DNA of 64,000 nucleotides from Hibiscus mutabilis (GCA_019671005.1 JAGYYJ010001656.1:1-64000), one strand, 5' to 3'. Shown: positions 10,488 through 21,230, counted from the stretch's first letter. Program-made: numbers and translations. Notes: generated from the sequence alone by a model not told the origin.

Positions 10488-10639
10488 GTCATGTTCTGCG
10501 CGATTAACTTACCCAAGGGCTACGCGTTGCCTTTTTTTTATCTCTAAATTCTTGAGATTTGGGGAAATAATAAAACCATGCGTGAAACGCGCCCTATATC
10601 TACGGTTTGGTGAAAAAAGACACATGAGACTTAAAAAGA

Positions 10640-10757
10640 GGGGTGCAACTGAGGACTTCCCAAAAGGTTACACATCCTAATACTACTCTCGCCCAATCAC
10701 GCTTGACTGTGGAGTTCTGATTGTATCCGGTGCATTAATGCTGGTATGATCGCACTC
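10640..10757 (-). rRNA. 5S rRNA gene A13
   Basis: 118 nt. Box C damaged (GGATGTGTAACC). Confidence 0.87.
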
Positions 10758-10910
10758 GTCATGTTTTGCGCGATTAACTTACCTAAGGGCTACGCGTTGC
10801 CTTTCCTTTTGTCTCTAAATTCTTGAGATTTGATGAAATAATAGAACCATGTGGGAAGCATGTCCCTATATCTACAGTTTGGTGAAAAAAACACAGAAGT
10901 CTCAAAAAGA

Positions 10911-11029
10911 TGAGTGCAACACAAGGACTTCCCAAGAGGTCAACCATCCTAATGTTATTCTCGCCCAAGCATGCTTGAATGCGGAGTTCTAATGGGATCC
11001 GGTGCATTAGTGCTGGTATGATCCCACCC
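10911..11029 (-). rRNA. 5S rRNA gene A14
   Basis: 119 nt. Box A ATTCAAGCATGC; box C GGATGGTTGACC; 5' end GGGTGGGATC. Confidence 0.88.
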
Positions 11030-11183
11030 ATGATGTTCTGCGTGATTAACTTACCTAAGGGCTACGCGTTGCCTTTATTTTTATCTCCAAATTCTTGAGA
11101 TTTGGAGAAATAATAAAACTATGCGGAAAACACATCCCTATATCTACGGTTTGGTGAAAAAAAACACATGAGTCTCAAAAAGA

Positions 11184-11302
11184 GGGGTGCAACACGAGGA
11201 CTTCCCAAGAGGTCACCCATCCTAGTACTACTCTCACCCAAGCACGCTTCACTACGGAGTTCTAATGGGATCTGGTGCATTAGTAATGGTATAATCGCAC
11301 CC
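11184..11302 (-). rRNA. 5S rRNA gene A15
   Basis: 119 nt. Box A AGTGAAGCGTGC; box C consensus. Confidence 0.9.
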
Positions 11303-11456
11303 GTATTTTTTTGCGCGATTAACTTACCTAAGGGCTACGCGTTGCCTTTCTTTTTATCACGAAATTCTTGAGATTTGAGGAAATAATAAAACCATGCGGG
11401 AAACGCGTCCCTAAATCTACGGTTTGGTGAAAAAAAACACAAGAGTCTCAAAAAGA

Positions 11457-11574
11457 GGGGTGCAACATGATGATTTCCCAAGAGGTCATCCATCCAAGTA
11501 CTACTCTCGCCCAAGCACGCTTAACTGCGAAGTTTGATCGAATCTGATGTATTAGTGCTGGTAGAATCGCACCC
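11457..11574 (-). rRNA. 5S rRNA gene A16
   Basis: 118 nt. One base lost upstream of box A; box C GGATGGATGACC. Confidence 0.87.
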
Positions 11575-11727
11575 ATCTTGTTTTGCCCGATTAAATTACC
11601 TAAGGGATACGCGTTGCCTTTCTTTTTTCTCTAAATTCTTGAGATTTGGAGAAATAATAAAACCATGCGGGAAACGCGTCCTTATATCTACGGTTTGGTG
11701 GAAAAAAACACAGGAGTCTCAAAAAGA

Positions 11728-11846
11728 GGGGTGCAACACGAGGACATCCCAAAAGGTCACCCATCCTAGTACTACTCCCGCCCAAGCATGCTTGACTGCG
11801 GAGTTCTGATGGGATCCGATGCATTAGTGCTGGTATGATCGCACCC
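11728..11846 (-). rRNA. 5S rRNA gene A17
   Basis: 119 nt. Box A AGTCAAGCATGC. Confidence 0.9.
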
Positions 11847-11974
11847 ATCATGCTCTGCGTGATTAACTTACCTACTCTAAATTCTTGAGATTTGGAGAAA
11901 TAATAAAACCATGCGGGAAACGCGTCCCTATATCTACAGTTTGGTGAAAAAAAACACATGAGTCTCAAAAGAGA

Positions 11975-12093
11975 GGGGTGCAACACGAGGACTTCCCAAG
12001 AGGTCACCCATCCTAGTGCTACTCTCGCCCAACCGCGCTTAACTGCAAAGTTCTGATGGGATCCAGTGCATTAGTGCTGGTATGATCGCACGC
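11975..12093 (-). rRNA. 5S rRNA gene A18
   Basis: 119 nt. Box A AGTTAAGCGCGG; 5' end GCGTGCGATC. Confidence 0.9.
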
Positions 12094-12246
12094 GTCATGT
12101 TCTGCGCAATTAACTTACCTAAGGGCTACGCGTTGCCATTCTTTTATCTCTAAATTCTTGAGATTTGAATAAATAATAAAACCTTGCGGGAAACGCGTCC
12201 CTATATCTACGGTTTGGTGAAAAAAAACACAGGAATCTCAAAAAGA

Positions 12247-12365
12247 GGGGTGCAACACGAGGACTTCCCAAGAGGGCACCCATCCTAGTACTACTCTCGC
12301 CCCAGTACGCTTAACTGCGGAGTTCTGATGGGATCCGGTGCATTAGTGTTGGTATGATCGCACCC
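12247..12365 (-). rRNA. 5S rRNA gene A19
   Basis: 119 nt. Box A AGTTAAGCGTAC; box C GGATGGGTGCCC. Confidence 0.9.
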
Positions 12366-12515
12366 GTCATGTTCTGCACGATTAACTTACCTAAGGACTA
12401 CGCGTGGCCTTTCTTTCTATCTCTAACTTCTTGAGATTTGAAGAAATAATAAAACCATGCGGGAAACATGTCCCTATATATTTGGTGAAAAAAAAACACA
12501 GGAGTCTCCAAAAGA

Positions 12516-12634
12516 GGGGTGCAACACGAGGACTTCCTAAGAGGTCACCCATCCTAGTACTACTCTCGCCCAAGCACGCTTGACTGCGGAGTTCGGATGG
12601 GATCCGGTGCATTAGTGCTGGTACGATCGCACTC
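12516..12634 (-). rRNA. 5S rRNA gene A20
   Basis: 119 nt. Box A AGTCAAGCGTGC and box C consensus. Its downstream spacer lacks the CTACGGT block; the same spacer variant recurs after A22 and A27. Confidence 0.92.
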
Positions 12635-12781
12635 GTCATGTTTGCGCGATTAACTTACCTAAGGGCTACACATTGCCTTTCTTTTTATCTCTAAATTCTT
12701 GAGATTTTGAGAAATAATAAAACCATGCGGGAAACGCGTCCCTATATCTACGGTTTGGTGAAAAAAAAACACAGGAGTCTC

Positions 12782-12786
12782 AAAAA
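12782..12786 (-). terminator. Pol III terminator of 5S gene A21 (representative)
   Basis: On the gene strand TTTTT follows the 3' end within 2-3 nt (CCCCTCTTTTTGAG). A run of four or more T stops Pol III. Almost every unit keeps it, with a second T-run about 15 nt further on. Confidence 0.85.
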
Positions 12787-12788
12787 GA

Positions 12789-12907
12789 GGGGTGCAACAC
12801 GAGGACTTCCCAAGAGGTCACCCATCCTAGTACTACTCTCGCCCAAGCACGCTTAACTGCGGAGTTCTGATGGGATCCGGTGCATTAGTGTTGGTATGAT
12901 CGCCCCC
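12789..12907 (-). rRNA. 5S rRNA gene A21
   Basis: 119 nt and among the cleanest copies: box A AGTTAAGCGTGC and box C GGATGGGTGACC are both consensus. Single visible change at the 5' end (GGGGGCGATC). Confidence 0.95.
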
Positions 12908-12942
12908 GTCATGTTCTGCACGATTAACTTACCTAAGGGCTA
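12908..12942 (-). promoter_or_regulatory. 5S upstream promoter region (representative)
   Basis: Plant 5S genes use C at -1, GC near -12 and an AT-rich TATA-like box near -28. Here C is at -1 and a GC-type dinucleotide lies near -12. The -28 box is only loosely AT-rich (TAAGTTAAT at about -24 to -16), so no typical TATATA word is present. Confidence 0.6.
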
Positions 12943-13056
12943 CGCGTTGCCTTTCTTTCTATCTCTAAATTCTTGAGATTTGAAGAAATAATAAAACCAT
13001 GCGGGAAACATGTCCATATATATTTGGTGAAAAAAAACACAGGAGTATCCAAAAGA

Positions 13057-13175
13057 GGGGTGCAACACGAGGACTTCCTAAGAGGTCACCCATCCTAGTA
13101 CTACTCTCGCCCAAGCACGCTTGATTGCGGAGTTCGGATGGGATCCGGTGCATTAGTGCTGGTATGATCGAACTC
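13057..13175 (-). rRNA. 5S rRNA gene A22
   Basis: 119 nt. Box A AATCAAGCGTGC; 5' end GAGTTCGATC. Confidence 0.9.
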
Positions 13176-13326
13176 GTCATGTTTGCGCAATTAACTTACC
13201 TAAGGGCTACGCATTGCCTTTCTTTTTATCTCTAAATTCTTGAGATTTTGAGAAATAATAAAACCATGCGAGAAACGCGTCCCTATATCTACGGTTTGGT
13301 GAAAAAACACAGGAGCCTCAAAAAGA

Positions 13327-13445
13327 GGGGTGCAACACGAGGACTTCCCAAGTGGTCACCCATCCTAGTACTACTCTCGCCCAAGCTCGCTTCACTATGA
13401 AGTTCTGATGGGATACGTTGCATTAGTGCTGGTATGATCGCGCAT
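13327..13445 (-). rRNA. 5S rRNA gene A23
   Basis: 119 nt. Box A AGTGAAGCGAGC; 5' end ATGCGCGATC. Twin of A28, 1357 bp away. Confidence 0.9.
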
Positions 13446-13597
13446 GTCATGTTTTGCGCGATTAACTTACCTAAGAGCTACGCGTTGCCTTTCTTTTGAT
13501 CTCTCAATTTTTGAGATTTGAAGAAATAATAAAACCATGCGGTAAACGCGTCCCTATATCTACGATTTGGTGAAAAAACACAGGAGTCTCAAAAAGA

Positions 13598-13716
13598 GGG
13601 GTGCAACACGAGGACTTCCCCAGTGGTCACCCATCTTAGTATTGCTCTCGCCCAAGCACGCTTAAATGCGGAGTTCTGATTGGGTCCAGTGCATTAGTGT
13701 TGGTATGATCGCACCC
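13598..13716 (-). rRNA. 5S rRNA gene A24
   Basis: 119 nt. Box A ATTTAAGCGTGC; box C AGATGGGTGACC. Twin of A29. Confidence 0.9.
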
Positions 13717-13869
13717 GTCATGTTCTGCGTGATTAACTTACCTAAGGACTACGCGTTGCCTTTCTTTTTATCTCTAAATTCTTGAGATTTGAAGAAATAA
13801 TAAAACCATGCGGGAAACGCGTCCCTATATCTACGATTTGGTGAAAAAAATACAAGAGTCTCAAAAAGA

Positions 13870-13988
13870 GGGGTGCAACAAGAGGACTTCCCAAGAGGTC
13901 ACCCATCCTAGTACTACTCTCGCCCAAGCACGCTTAACTGCGAAGGTTTGATAGGATCTGGTGCATTAATGCTGGTATGATCGCATCC
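13870..13988 (-). rRNA. 5S rRNA gene A25
   Basis: 119 nt. Box A consensus; 5' end GGATGCGATC. Twin of A30. Confidence 0.9.
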
Positions 13989-14144
13989 ATCATGTTCTGC
14001 GCGATTACCTTGCTTAAGGGCTACGTGTTGCCTTTCTTTTTATCTCTAAATTCTTGAGATTTTGAGAAATAATAAAACCATGCGGGAAACGCGTCCCTAT
14101 ATCTACGGTTTGGTGAAAAAAAAAACACAGGAGTCTCAAAAAGA

Positions 14145-14263
14145 GGGGTGCAACACGAGGACTTCCCTGGAGGTCACCCATCCTAGTACTACTCTCGCCC
14201 AAGTACGCTTAACTGCGGAGTTCTGATGGGATCTGGTGCATTAGTGTTGGTATGCTCGCACCC
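14145..14263 (-). rRNA. 5S rRNA gene A26
   Basis: 119 nt. Box A AGTTAAGCGTAC; 5' end GGGTGCGAGC. Confidence 0.9.
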
Positions 14264-14412
14264 GTCATGTTCTGCACGATTAACTTACCTAAGGGCTACG
14301 CGTTGCCTTTCTTTCTATCTCTAAATTCTTGAGATTTGAAGAAATAATAAAACCATGCGGGAAACATGTCCATATATATTTGGTGAAAAAAAACATAGGA
14401 GTCTCCAAAAGA

Positions 14413-14531
14413 GGGGTGCAACACGAGTACTTCCTAAGAGGTCACCCATCCTAGTACTACTCTCGCCCAAGCACGCTTGACTGAGGAGCTCGGATGGGAT
14501 CCGGTGCATTAGTGCTGGTATGATCGCACTC
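14413..14531 (-). rRNA. 5S rRNA gene A27
   Basis: 119 nt. Box A AGTCAAGCGTGC; box C consensus. Twin of A22 at 1356-bp offset. Confidence 0.9.
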
Positions 14532-14683
14532 GTCATGTTTGCGCGATTAACTTACCTAAGGGCTACGCATTGTCTTTCTTTTTATCTCTAAATTCTTGAG
14601 ATTTTCAGAAATAATAAAACCATGCGGGAAACGCGTCCCTATATCTACGGTTTGGTGAAAAAAACACAGGAGTCTCAAAAAGA

Positions 14684-14802
14684 GGGGTGCAACACGAGGA
14701 CTTCCCAAGTGGTCACCCATCCTAGTACTACTCTCGCCCAAGCTCGCTTCACTACGAAGTTCTGATGGGATCCGTTGCATTAGTGCTGGTATGATCGCGC
14801 AT
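14684..14802 (-). rRNA. 5S rRNA gene A28
   Basis: 119 nt. Box A AGTGAAGCGAGC; 5' end ATGCGCGATC. Confidence 0.9.
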
Positions 14803-14952
14803 GTCATGTTTTGCGCGATTAACTTACCTAAGAGCTACGCGTTGCCTTTCTTTTGATCTCTCAATTTTTGAGATTTGAAGAAATAATAAAACCATGCGGT
14901 AAACGCGTCCCTATATCTACGATTTGGTGAAAAAACACAGAGTCTCAAAAGA

Positions 14953-15075
14953 GGGGTGCAACACGAGGGACTTTCCCGGTGGTCACCCATCTTAGTCTTC
15001 GCTCTCGCCAGCACGCACGCTTAAATGCGGAGTTCTGATGGGGTCCAGTGCATTAGTGTTGGTATGATCGCACCC
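14953..15075 (-). rRNA. 5S rRNA gene A29, indel-bearing
   Basis: 123 nt with several small insertions between the 3' end and box A (GCGTGCGTGC duplication), probably non-functional. Confidence 0.8.
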
Positions 15076-15229
15076 GTCATGTTCTGCGTGATTAACTTAC
15101 CTAAGGACTACGCGTTGCCTTTCTTTTTATCTCTAAATTCTTGAGATTTGAAGAAATAATAAAACCATGTGGGAAACGCGTCCCTATATCTACGATTTGG
15201 TGAAAAAAAACACAAGAGTCTCAAAAAGA

Positions 15230-15348
15230 GGGGTGCAACAAGAGGACTTCCCAAGAGGTCACCCATCCTAGTACTACTCTTGCTCAAGCACGCTTAACTG
15301 CGAAGGTCTGATAGGATCTGGTGCATTAATGCTGGTATGATCGCACCC
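15230..15348 (-). rRNA. 5S rRNA gene A30
   Basis: 119 nt. Box A AGTTAAGCGTGC, box C consensus, 5' end GGGTGCGATC. Confidence 0.92.
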
Positions 15349-15502
15349 GTCATGTTCTGCGCGATTAACTTGCTTAAGGGCTACGCGTTGCCTTTCTCTT
15401 TATCTCTAAATTCTTGAGATTTTGAGAAATAATAAAACCGTACGGGAAACGCGTCCCGATATCTATGGTTTGGTGAAAAAAATCATAAGAGACTCAATAA
15501 GA

Positions 15503-15621
15503 GGTGTGCAACACGAGGACTACCCAAGAGGTCACCCATCCTAGTACTACTCACGCCCACACACGCTTGACTGCAGAATTCTGATGGGATCCGGTGCATT
15601 AGTGCTGGTATGATCGCACCC
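15503..15621 (-). rRNA. 5S rRNA gene A31
   Basis: 119 nt. Box A AGTCAAGCGTGT. Confidence 0.9.
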
Positions 15622-15775
15622 GTCACGTTCTGCGCGATTAATTTACCTAAGGGCTACGCGTTGCCTTTCTTTTTATATCTAAATTCTTGAGATTTGGAGA
15701 AATAATAAAACTATTCGGGAAACGCGTCCTTATATCTACGGTTTGGTGAAAAAAAACACATGAGTCTCAAAAAGA

Positions 15776-15894
15776 CAGGTGCAACACGAGAACGTCCCAA
15801 GAGGTCACCCTTCCTAGTACTACTCTCGCCCAAGCACGCTTAACTACAGAGTTCTGATAGGATTCGGGGCATTAGTGCTGGTATGATGGCACCC
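15776..15894 (-). rRNA. 5S rRNA gene A32
   Basis: 119 nt. Box A consensus; 5' end GGGTGCCATC; 3' end ACCTG instead of CCCC. Confidence 0.88.
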
Positions 15895-16048
15895 GTCATG
15901 TTCTACGCGATTAACTTACCTAAGGGCTACGCGTTGCATTTCTTTTTACCTCTAAATTCTTGAGATTTGAAGAAATAATAAAACCATGCGAGAAACGTGT
16001 CCCTATATCTACGGTCTGGTGAAAAAAAACACATGAGTCTCAAAAAAA

Positions 16049-16167
16049 GGGGTGCAAGACGAAGACTTCCGAAGAGGTCACCCATCCTAGTACTACTCTC
16101 GCCCAAGCACGCTTAACTACGGAGTTAAGATGGAATCTGGGGCATTAGTGCTGGTATGATCCCACCC
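16049..16167 (-). rRNA. 5S rRNA gene A33
   Basis: 119 nt. Box A consensus; 5' end GGGTGGGATC. Confidence 0.9.
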
Positions 16168-16319
16168 GTCATGTTTTGCACGATTAAATTACCTAAGGAC
16201 TACGCGTTGTCTTTCTTTTTATCTCTAAATTCTTGAGATTTGATGAAATACTAAAACCATGCGGGAAACGCGTCCCTATATCTACGGTTGGTGAACAAAA
16301 CACAAGAGTCTAAAAAAGA

Positions 16320-16437
16320 GGGGTGAAACACAAGGACTTCCCAAGAGGTCACCTATCCTGTACTACTCTCGACCAAGCACGCTTCACTGCGTAGTTCTGA
16401 TGGGATCCGTTGCATTAGTGCTAGTATGTTCGCACCC
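16320..16437 (-). rRNA. 5S rRNA gene A34
   Basis: 118 nt. Box A AGTGAAGCGTGC; one base missing near box C. Confidence 0.88.
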
Positions 16438-16591
16438 GTCATGTTCTGCGTGATTAACTTACCTAAGGGCTATGCGTTACCTTTCTTTTTATCTCTAATT
16501 TTTTGAGATTTGGAGAAATAATAAAATCATGCGGGAAACGCGTCCCTATATCTACGGTTTGGTGAAAAAAAACACAGGAGTCTACAAAAGA

Positions 16592-16710
16592 GGGGTGCAA
16601 CACAAGGACTTCCCAAGAGGTAACCCATCCTAGTACTACTCTTGCCCAAGCACGCTTTACTGCGGAGTTCTATTGGGATCCGGTGCATTAGTGCTGGTAT
16701 GATCGCACCT
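16592..16710 (-). rRNA. 5S rRNA gene A35
   Basis: 119 nt. Box A AGTAAAGCGTGC; box C GGATGGGTTACC. Confidence 0.9.
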
Positions 16711-16863
16711 GTCATGTTCTGCGCGATTAACTTACCTAAGGGCTACGCGTTGCCTTTCTTTTTATCTCTAAATTCTTGAGATTTGAAGAAATAATAAAAC
16801 TATGCGGGAAACAATTCCCTATATCTACGGTTTGGCGAAAAAAATACATGAGTCTCAAAAAGA

Positions 16864-16883
16864 GGGGTGCAATACGAGGACTT
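16864..16883 (-). pseudogene. 5S rRNA 3'-end fragment A36 beside variant module
   Basis: About 20 nt of 5S 3' end, then the variant module. Confidence 0.8.
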
Positions 16884-17430
16884 ATATGATGTGCATGTTA
16901 GAAAGTTATAAATATAATAATTATTTTTGTAATTGGATTTGAACCAATGACCAACTATAAAAACGTAGGCTTCTACGATAAATTGAATTTTTACCCCTGT
17001 GTTAATATACAATCACATATTATTTACCTTAAATGCAGTAGGAATAAAAAAAGGAAATAAACCAACTTATATGATGCGTATGTTCAAAAGTTAAAAATAT
17101 GATTATTATGTTTCTAATTGGATTTGAACCAAGGACCAATAATTAAAAAATATAAGCTTTTACCATCATTCCATGTTATACATTTGTGTTTCTTATACGA
17201 TCTAATACTATTTACCTTAAAACAAACGTAATTAAACAATAACTATTTCCATCCATGTACCAAATTTATATAAATAATGATACATTGTAGTGCAAAAATA
17301 ACATATTTTAAAGTTTGGTAAGTTATTAAAAAAAGAGGTTAAAAATGTAAAAGTTTTGATAAACACAAAAAAGTTAAATTTAAAAGCCCAAACGAGGTTG
17401 TTTTCAACGAAAACGGTGGCAAGGCGACGG
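16881..17430 (-). repeat. Variant 5S spacer module, copy 2
   Basis: Same dimeric block as at 9305. Box-B-like GGTTCAAATCC (gene strand) occurs at 16935-16945 and 17120-17130, 185 bp apart. Confidence 0.82.
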
Positions 17431-17480
17431 GTCCCTATATATATGGTTTGGTGAAAAAAAACACATGAGTCTCAAAAAGA

Positions 17481-17529
17481 GGGGTGCAACATGAAGACTT
17501 CCCAAGAGGTCACACATCCTAGTACTACT
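17481..17529 (-). pseudogene. 5S rRNA gene A37, 3' part, split by Athila element
   Basis: 49 nt of 5S 3' half end at the target duplication CTACT. The other 70 nt resume at 32049-32118 after the element; 49 + 70 = 119, so the gene was full length before insertion. Confidence 0.9.
17525..17529. repeat. Target site duplication CTACT, left copy
   Basis: CTACT precedes the element start at 17530; the identical CTACT follows the element end at 32044-32048. Confidence 0.92.
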
Positions 17530-18483
17530 TGTTGCGCGTAATAAGTGCTACGCAAATGTGCAAGTATACACGTCGCAAGTTATAGTATAAAAGATATCGT
17601 CTCCACAGGGATTGGTGCTACTTCAAGAATCTAGTCTCTTGCACTGTAAAAAAGTAAAAACACAAGTAAAGGATTATAGGAGTTTAACTAATGGCTAATC
17701 TAGAAAGAAATAAAGTAAAAGAAAAGATGAATTCAAATGAGAGAGAGATAGGCCAGGTTATCGTGAGTTGAGGTGTGATAGCCGATTGGATGGTCTTGGT
17801 AAAAGAGTGCACGGGCAACTCAGTTGCCGTGGCAACTTGCACAACGGGGTTGCCTTGGCAACTAATCAATGGTTGCTTGGGCAACTACTTGGGCGTCTGG
17901 GCAGCAATCTTCAAGGTTCGGCAGAGCGTTCTTCAATGGTTTCTTCTTATCCCTAAGTCGAAACTCTAGCTACTTGTGCATGCCTTGATAATACATCCCT
18001 GCGTGAATCAAGGGTGAACAACAACCAATCTTGCGCTCCTCTTAGCCGTTGAAATCCTTAACTTATTCCTATGCCAGATTAATCTTCACCATCAATAGAT
18101 TGAATAAAGATCATATTCATTCGTTTCTTGAATCTAACTCTCCCGATATTAGATAAGTAGATGAAATCATGAGATCCTCTCCCAATTCACTCGCAAACAA
18201 TAATAAGAACCAAGAATGAATAAACCTTGAAATAGAAAAGTGCAAACTCTTATTACCTAAACAAAAACCAATAGTTTCTCACAACAACAAAACACAATAA
18301 CCATAGCCAAGTAGATTTAGTTCATGGCTAGGTTCCAAAGAAACACAAGATAAACAATCCCTAGCATGAACCCAATCGAACAAGGAAGAAAAGATGAAGC
18401 TTGTCGAAAATCCCTTGCTTTCTCCCTTGGACTTGTCGAAATTTCCCTAATGCTCTCCCTATGGATGGTCGAAATCTCCTTGC

Positions 18484-18491
18484 TATTTATA
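18484..18491 (-). promoter_or_regulatory. TATA box of Athila-1 3' LTR
   Basis: TATAAATA on the minus strand within CCTATAAATAGCAAGG. The same word is in all five Athila LTR copies of the window (18484, 31483, 42073, 52249, and as the breakpoint at 61650). Confidence 0.75.
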
Positions 18492-19016
18492 GGACTAGGC
18501 CAAAGTCCTTCTTTGAGGAGGAGTTTGAGTTGGAATTAAATTATCTTTAAAGAATATAATTCTTTATTATAATTATATTCCTACTAGAACTTCTCCTATC
18601 TTCTTGGAATTTAATTCTTCTTTAATCTCTGCATGGAAATCAAATTCCTTTGGGTTTGGGCTTTGCTCCACATCATCTTGGGCTTGTATAGTCATTAATT
18701 TCGACATCCCTATTGCATTTTCTCTTTGTCGACAATTGCCATGGCAACTGGCTCGGCGTCTCCTTCATGCATTGCCCTGGCAACTAGCTCGGCATATCCT
18801 TCATGCATTGCCCTGGCAACTAGCTCGGCATTGCTTTGGCAAGTGATCCTGCACATACACACACAAAGCACACCAAAGCAGCATCTTTTCCACAAAAACT
18901 ATCAAGTTATGTAATCAAGCTCAACGATGGAAGGAAACATGGATTAATGCATGAATGGCTAACTATGCAACTAATATGAGCCTAAGTCTAACAATAATAT
19001 GAGTAAAAAGGGTAAG

Positions 19017-19021
19017 AAAAA
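19017..19021. repeat. Target site duplication AAAAA of nested copia, left copy
   Basis: AAAAA at 19017-19021 and 23251-23255; the unoccupied site is visible in the other LTR near 32019 as GAAAAATAG. Confidence 0.85.
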
Positions 19022-19357
19022 TGTTAGATTATCCGATAGAGTTAGAGTCCTTATGTAAATAGTAGTTTAAATTAAAGTTTAAAGATAGAGTTAGAGTCCT
19101 CATGTAAATAGTAGTTTAAATTAAAGTTTACTTCCTAAAAGATAGAGTTAGATGTCTTGTGTACTTAGGACTCCTAATTGTAACTAAAGTCCAATACTTG
19201 AGTCTATAAATTCACTGTAAAGGGATGTAATTTTTGAAAATATTCAATAACAGAAAATCAATTCTGTTTTCTTCTTCTTTTCTGCAGAAACTTAAATTCT
19301 GCTTTATTTTTATGCGTTAATTAGTTTTTCCTAAAGCTAGAAAATTGCTTTTCTACA
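19022..19357 (+). repeat. Copia 5' LTR
   Basis: 336 bp. It contains an internal direct repeat: GATAGAGTTAGAGTCC followed by TTTAAATTAAAGTTTA-like words occurs twice, about 60 bp apart. TCTATAAATTC near 19203 is the likely TATA region. Confidence 0.9.
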
Positions 19358-19370
19358 TGGTATCAGAGCC
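19358..19370 (+). other. Copia primer binding site
   Basis: TGGTATCAGAGCC follows the 5' LTR directly, complementary to the 3' end of initiator Met tRNA, the standard copia primer. Confidence 0.93.
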
Positions 19371-19539
19371 TAACATCGATCCTAGTTAGAATTCTTAATG
19401 GGATCCCTTTCGACAACCTTTGAGATGCTATCCATAGCAGAGCAGCTCTTTGGATTGGAGTTTTTTCCGAAATTTCAGGTTCGACAAGAACTGTGAAGCA
19501 AATTTAGCCCGTGGAGGAGGATACAAGCATGAGAATACT

Positions 19540-19830
19540 TGTTCTCTCCTCTGCACTTTTTTCTACCAAAGGTGCATCAGCATGGATCATCGACTGGAGA
19601 ATCGATCACATGACGGTAACAGGGAATTATTCCTTAGTTTTTTGATTCATCTTCTACAAGTTCTATTAAAACAGCCGATGGCTCTTTCTCTCCTATCAAA
19701 GGAAGTGGCTCAGTCCTCATTAACGATAATTTGTTGCTTGAAGATGTTTTGTTTGTGCCTAATCTACTTTGCAATCTCATCTCTGTTAGTAAACTCTCCA
19801 AGAATTTGAAGTGTTCATTCTGAGTTTCAT
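19540..19830 (+). pseudogene. Copia protease remnant
   Basis: Reading across frames, ASAWIID then DHMT flank the place where the catalytic D-[ST]-G motif belongs; a small deletion has destroyed it. Downstream, LLEDVLFVPNLLCNLISVSKL is the conserved copia segment after protease. Confidence 0.7.
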
Positions 19831-19849
19831 CAATCTGGTTGTTTTTTTG

Positions 19850-20620
19850 CAGGCAATGAATTCGAGGAAGATGCTTGGCATCGCTAGCTTGCAAAATGGT
19901 CTTTATGTCCTCGGAAATCAACCATCTACCCTACCAAATACTTCTTGCTCTTTGACTTCTTTAGGGCAAATTGATAATATAATGTTATGGCATTTTAGGT
20001 TAGGGCATCCTAATTTTCATTATCTTGCTAAATTATTCCTGAATTATTTGTTAATAGAAAACCAAGTTCTTTTAAATGCCATATATGTCCTCTCGCTAAA
20101 TGGACAAAAGCATCCTATTTACCATCTTCCTACAAACCTTCCCAACCTTTTCATTAATTCATAGTGATGTTTGGGGTCCTTCTCGAGTGAAGAATGTAAC
20201 TGGTAGTAGGTGGTTTGTCACTTTTATTGATGATCATAGTAGAACAACTTGGGCATATTTGTTAAGGGATAAATCTGAAGTAGCCTCTTTTTTTGAAATT
20301 TTACAATATGGTTGAAACCCAATTTGAAGTAAAATTCAGATCTTCAAATCTGATAATGGGAGTGAATATTTTACCAAGTCCTTGGGGAATTTTTTTAACA
20401 AAAAAGGGATTGTTCAACTTAGCACTTGTGTGGATACACCACAACAAAATGGGGTTGAGAAAGGAAAAATAGGCATTTGTTGGAGGTAACTAGGTCTTTG
20501 ATGTTCACTAGTAATATTCCTAAGTATTTGTGGGGTGAGGCTTTGTTAACTGCAACCTATCTCATTAATCGAATGCCCAAGAAGGTTTTGCAATGAGAAC
20601 ACCTAGAGCTCTTTTTTTTG
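19850..20620 (+). pseudogene. Copia integrase remnant
   Basis: It contains the zinc-finger-side WHFRLGHP segment, then HSDVWGPS and TFIDDHSRTTWAYLL (first catalytic Asp region), SDNGSEYF (second Asp) and TPQQNGVEK (Glu). These are spread over at least three frames, with stops near 20313 and 20460, so it is not functional. Confidence 0.85.
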
Positions 20621-21230
20621 GAGAGTTACCCCAATTTTAAACCTTTGTCCTCTATTCTCCCTTTGAGTTTTTGGTTGCTTTGTGTTTGTGAAAGATTATG
20701 TTCCCTCTAGGTCAAAACTTGACCCAGATCCTTGAAGTGTGTTTTGGTCGGGTATTCTTCACTTAAGAAGGGCTACAAATGTTATCATCCTCCTTCTCGT
20801 AAATTTTTTACTTCCTTGGATCTCACTTTTTTTGAACAGAACCTTATTTCCCCGGCTGCAAATCGGGGAGAATTGTGATGTTTTTCACCTCCTACCAATC
20901 AGGTTTATCCTTCTTTACCTTGAGTTATTACCTACTAATAATCCTTTGTTATTTGAACCTCATACTCCTTTAAACCCTTCTACTTCTTCACCTACTATTA
21001 CACCTACAGCTTTCCCATCCTTCACCTATTGTTACTACTACTCTCGAGAATTCACCCAAACCTTCCTCACAAAACCCTCACCTCCTAAGCAATTGAAAGT
21101 TTATACGAAAAAATGTAAAACTATTCAGATTTTTGCAATCGACACTTGCCGAGAATTGGACTTGAATTCAGTTGCCAATGAAAATGATGGAGGTAATGTT
21201 CTAGCCGAGATTCCCTCTCATTTACTTGAA
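20621..21230 (+). other. Copia integrase-RT linker, degraded
   Basis: Partly open, rich in Pro, Ser and Thr (PTNNPLLFEPHTPLNPSTS), which is typical of the variable region between copia integrase and RT. Confidence 0.6.

Larger units (their letters stand above)
7035..17529 (-). repeat. 5S rDNA tandem array A
   Basis: Head-to-tail units of about 272 bp, all with the gene on the minus strand. The gene matches plant 5S rRNA: 5' GGGTGCGATCATACC, internal box A region around AGTTAAGCGTGC, box C region GGATGGGTGACC, 3' end GTTGCACCCC. The spacer reads, on the gene strand, a T-run terminator just after the gene, a second T-run, an AAACGCGTCCC-like block, and a short upstream region with C at -1 and GC near -12. 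I count about 32 near full-length genes, four truncated or chimeric ones, a 14-bp stub at 7035-7048 against the Ogre LTR, and one gene split by the Athila insertion. The next array is its direct continuation. Confidence 0.97.

Noticed and set aside
7106..16715. Dozens of similar minus-strand open frames of 60-90 residues (starting MGESSTRMGDLLG or MTGAIIPALMHRIP) across the arrays
   Set aside because: They are translations of the 5S gene plus spacer; repetition comes from the tandem DNA, frames shift freely between units, and no start or coding signal is conserved.
16935..17130. tRNA genes at the GGTTCAAATCC words
   Set aside because: A box-B-like word is present, but I could not find an acceptor stem, CCA-side pairing or anticodon arm of proper spacing; kept only as a variant module.
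7035..17529. Cassandra-type TRIM elements, whose LTRs carry a 5S-like promoter
   Set aside because: The copies are full 5S genes in uniform head-to-tail units with a normal spacer and terminator, without PBS, PPT or target duplications per unit.
18604..18914. Short open frames in the Athila LTRs rich in PWQLAR or ALATSSA
   Set aside because: They come from the palindromic motif and the 36-bp tandem repeat in a non-coding LTR; different frames give equally repetitive peptides.
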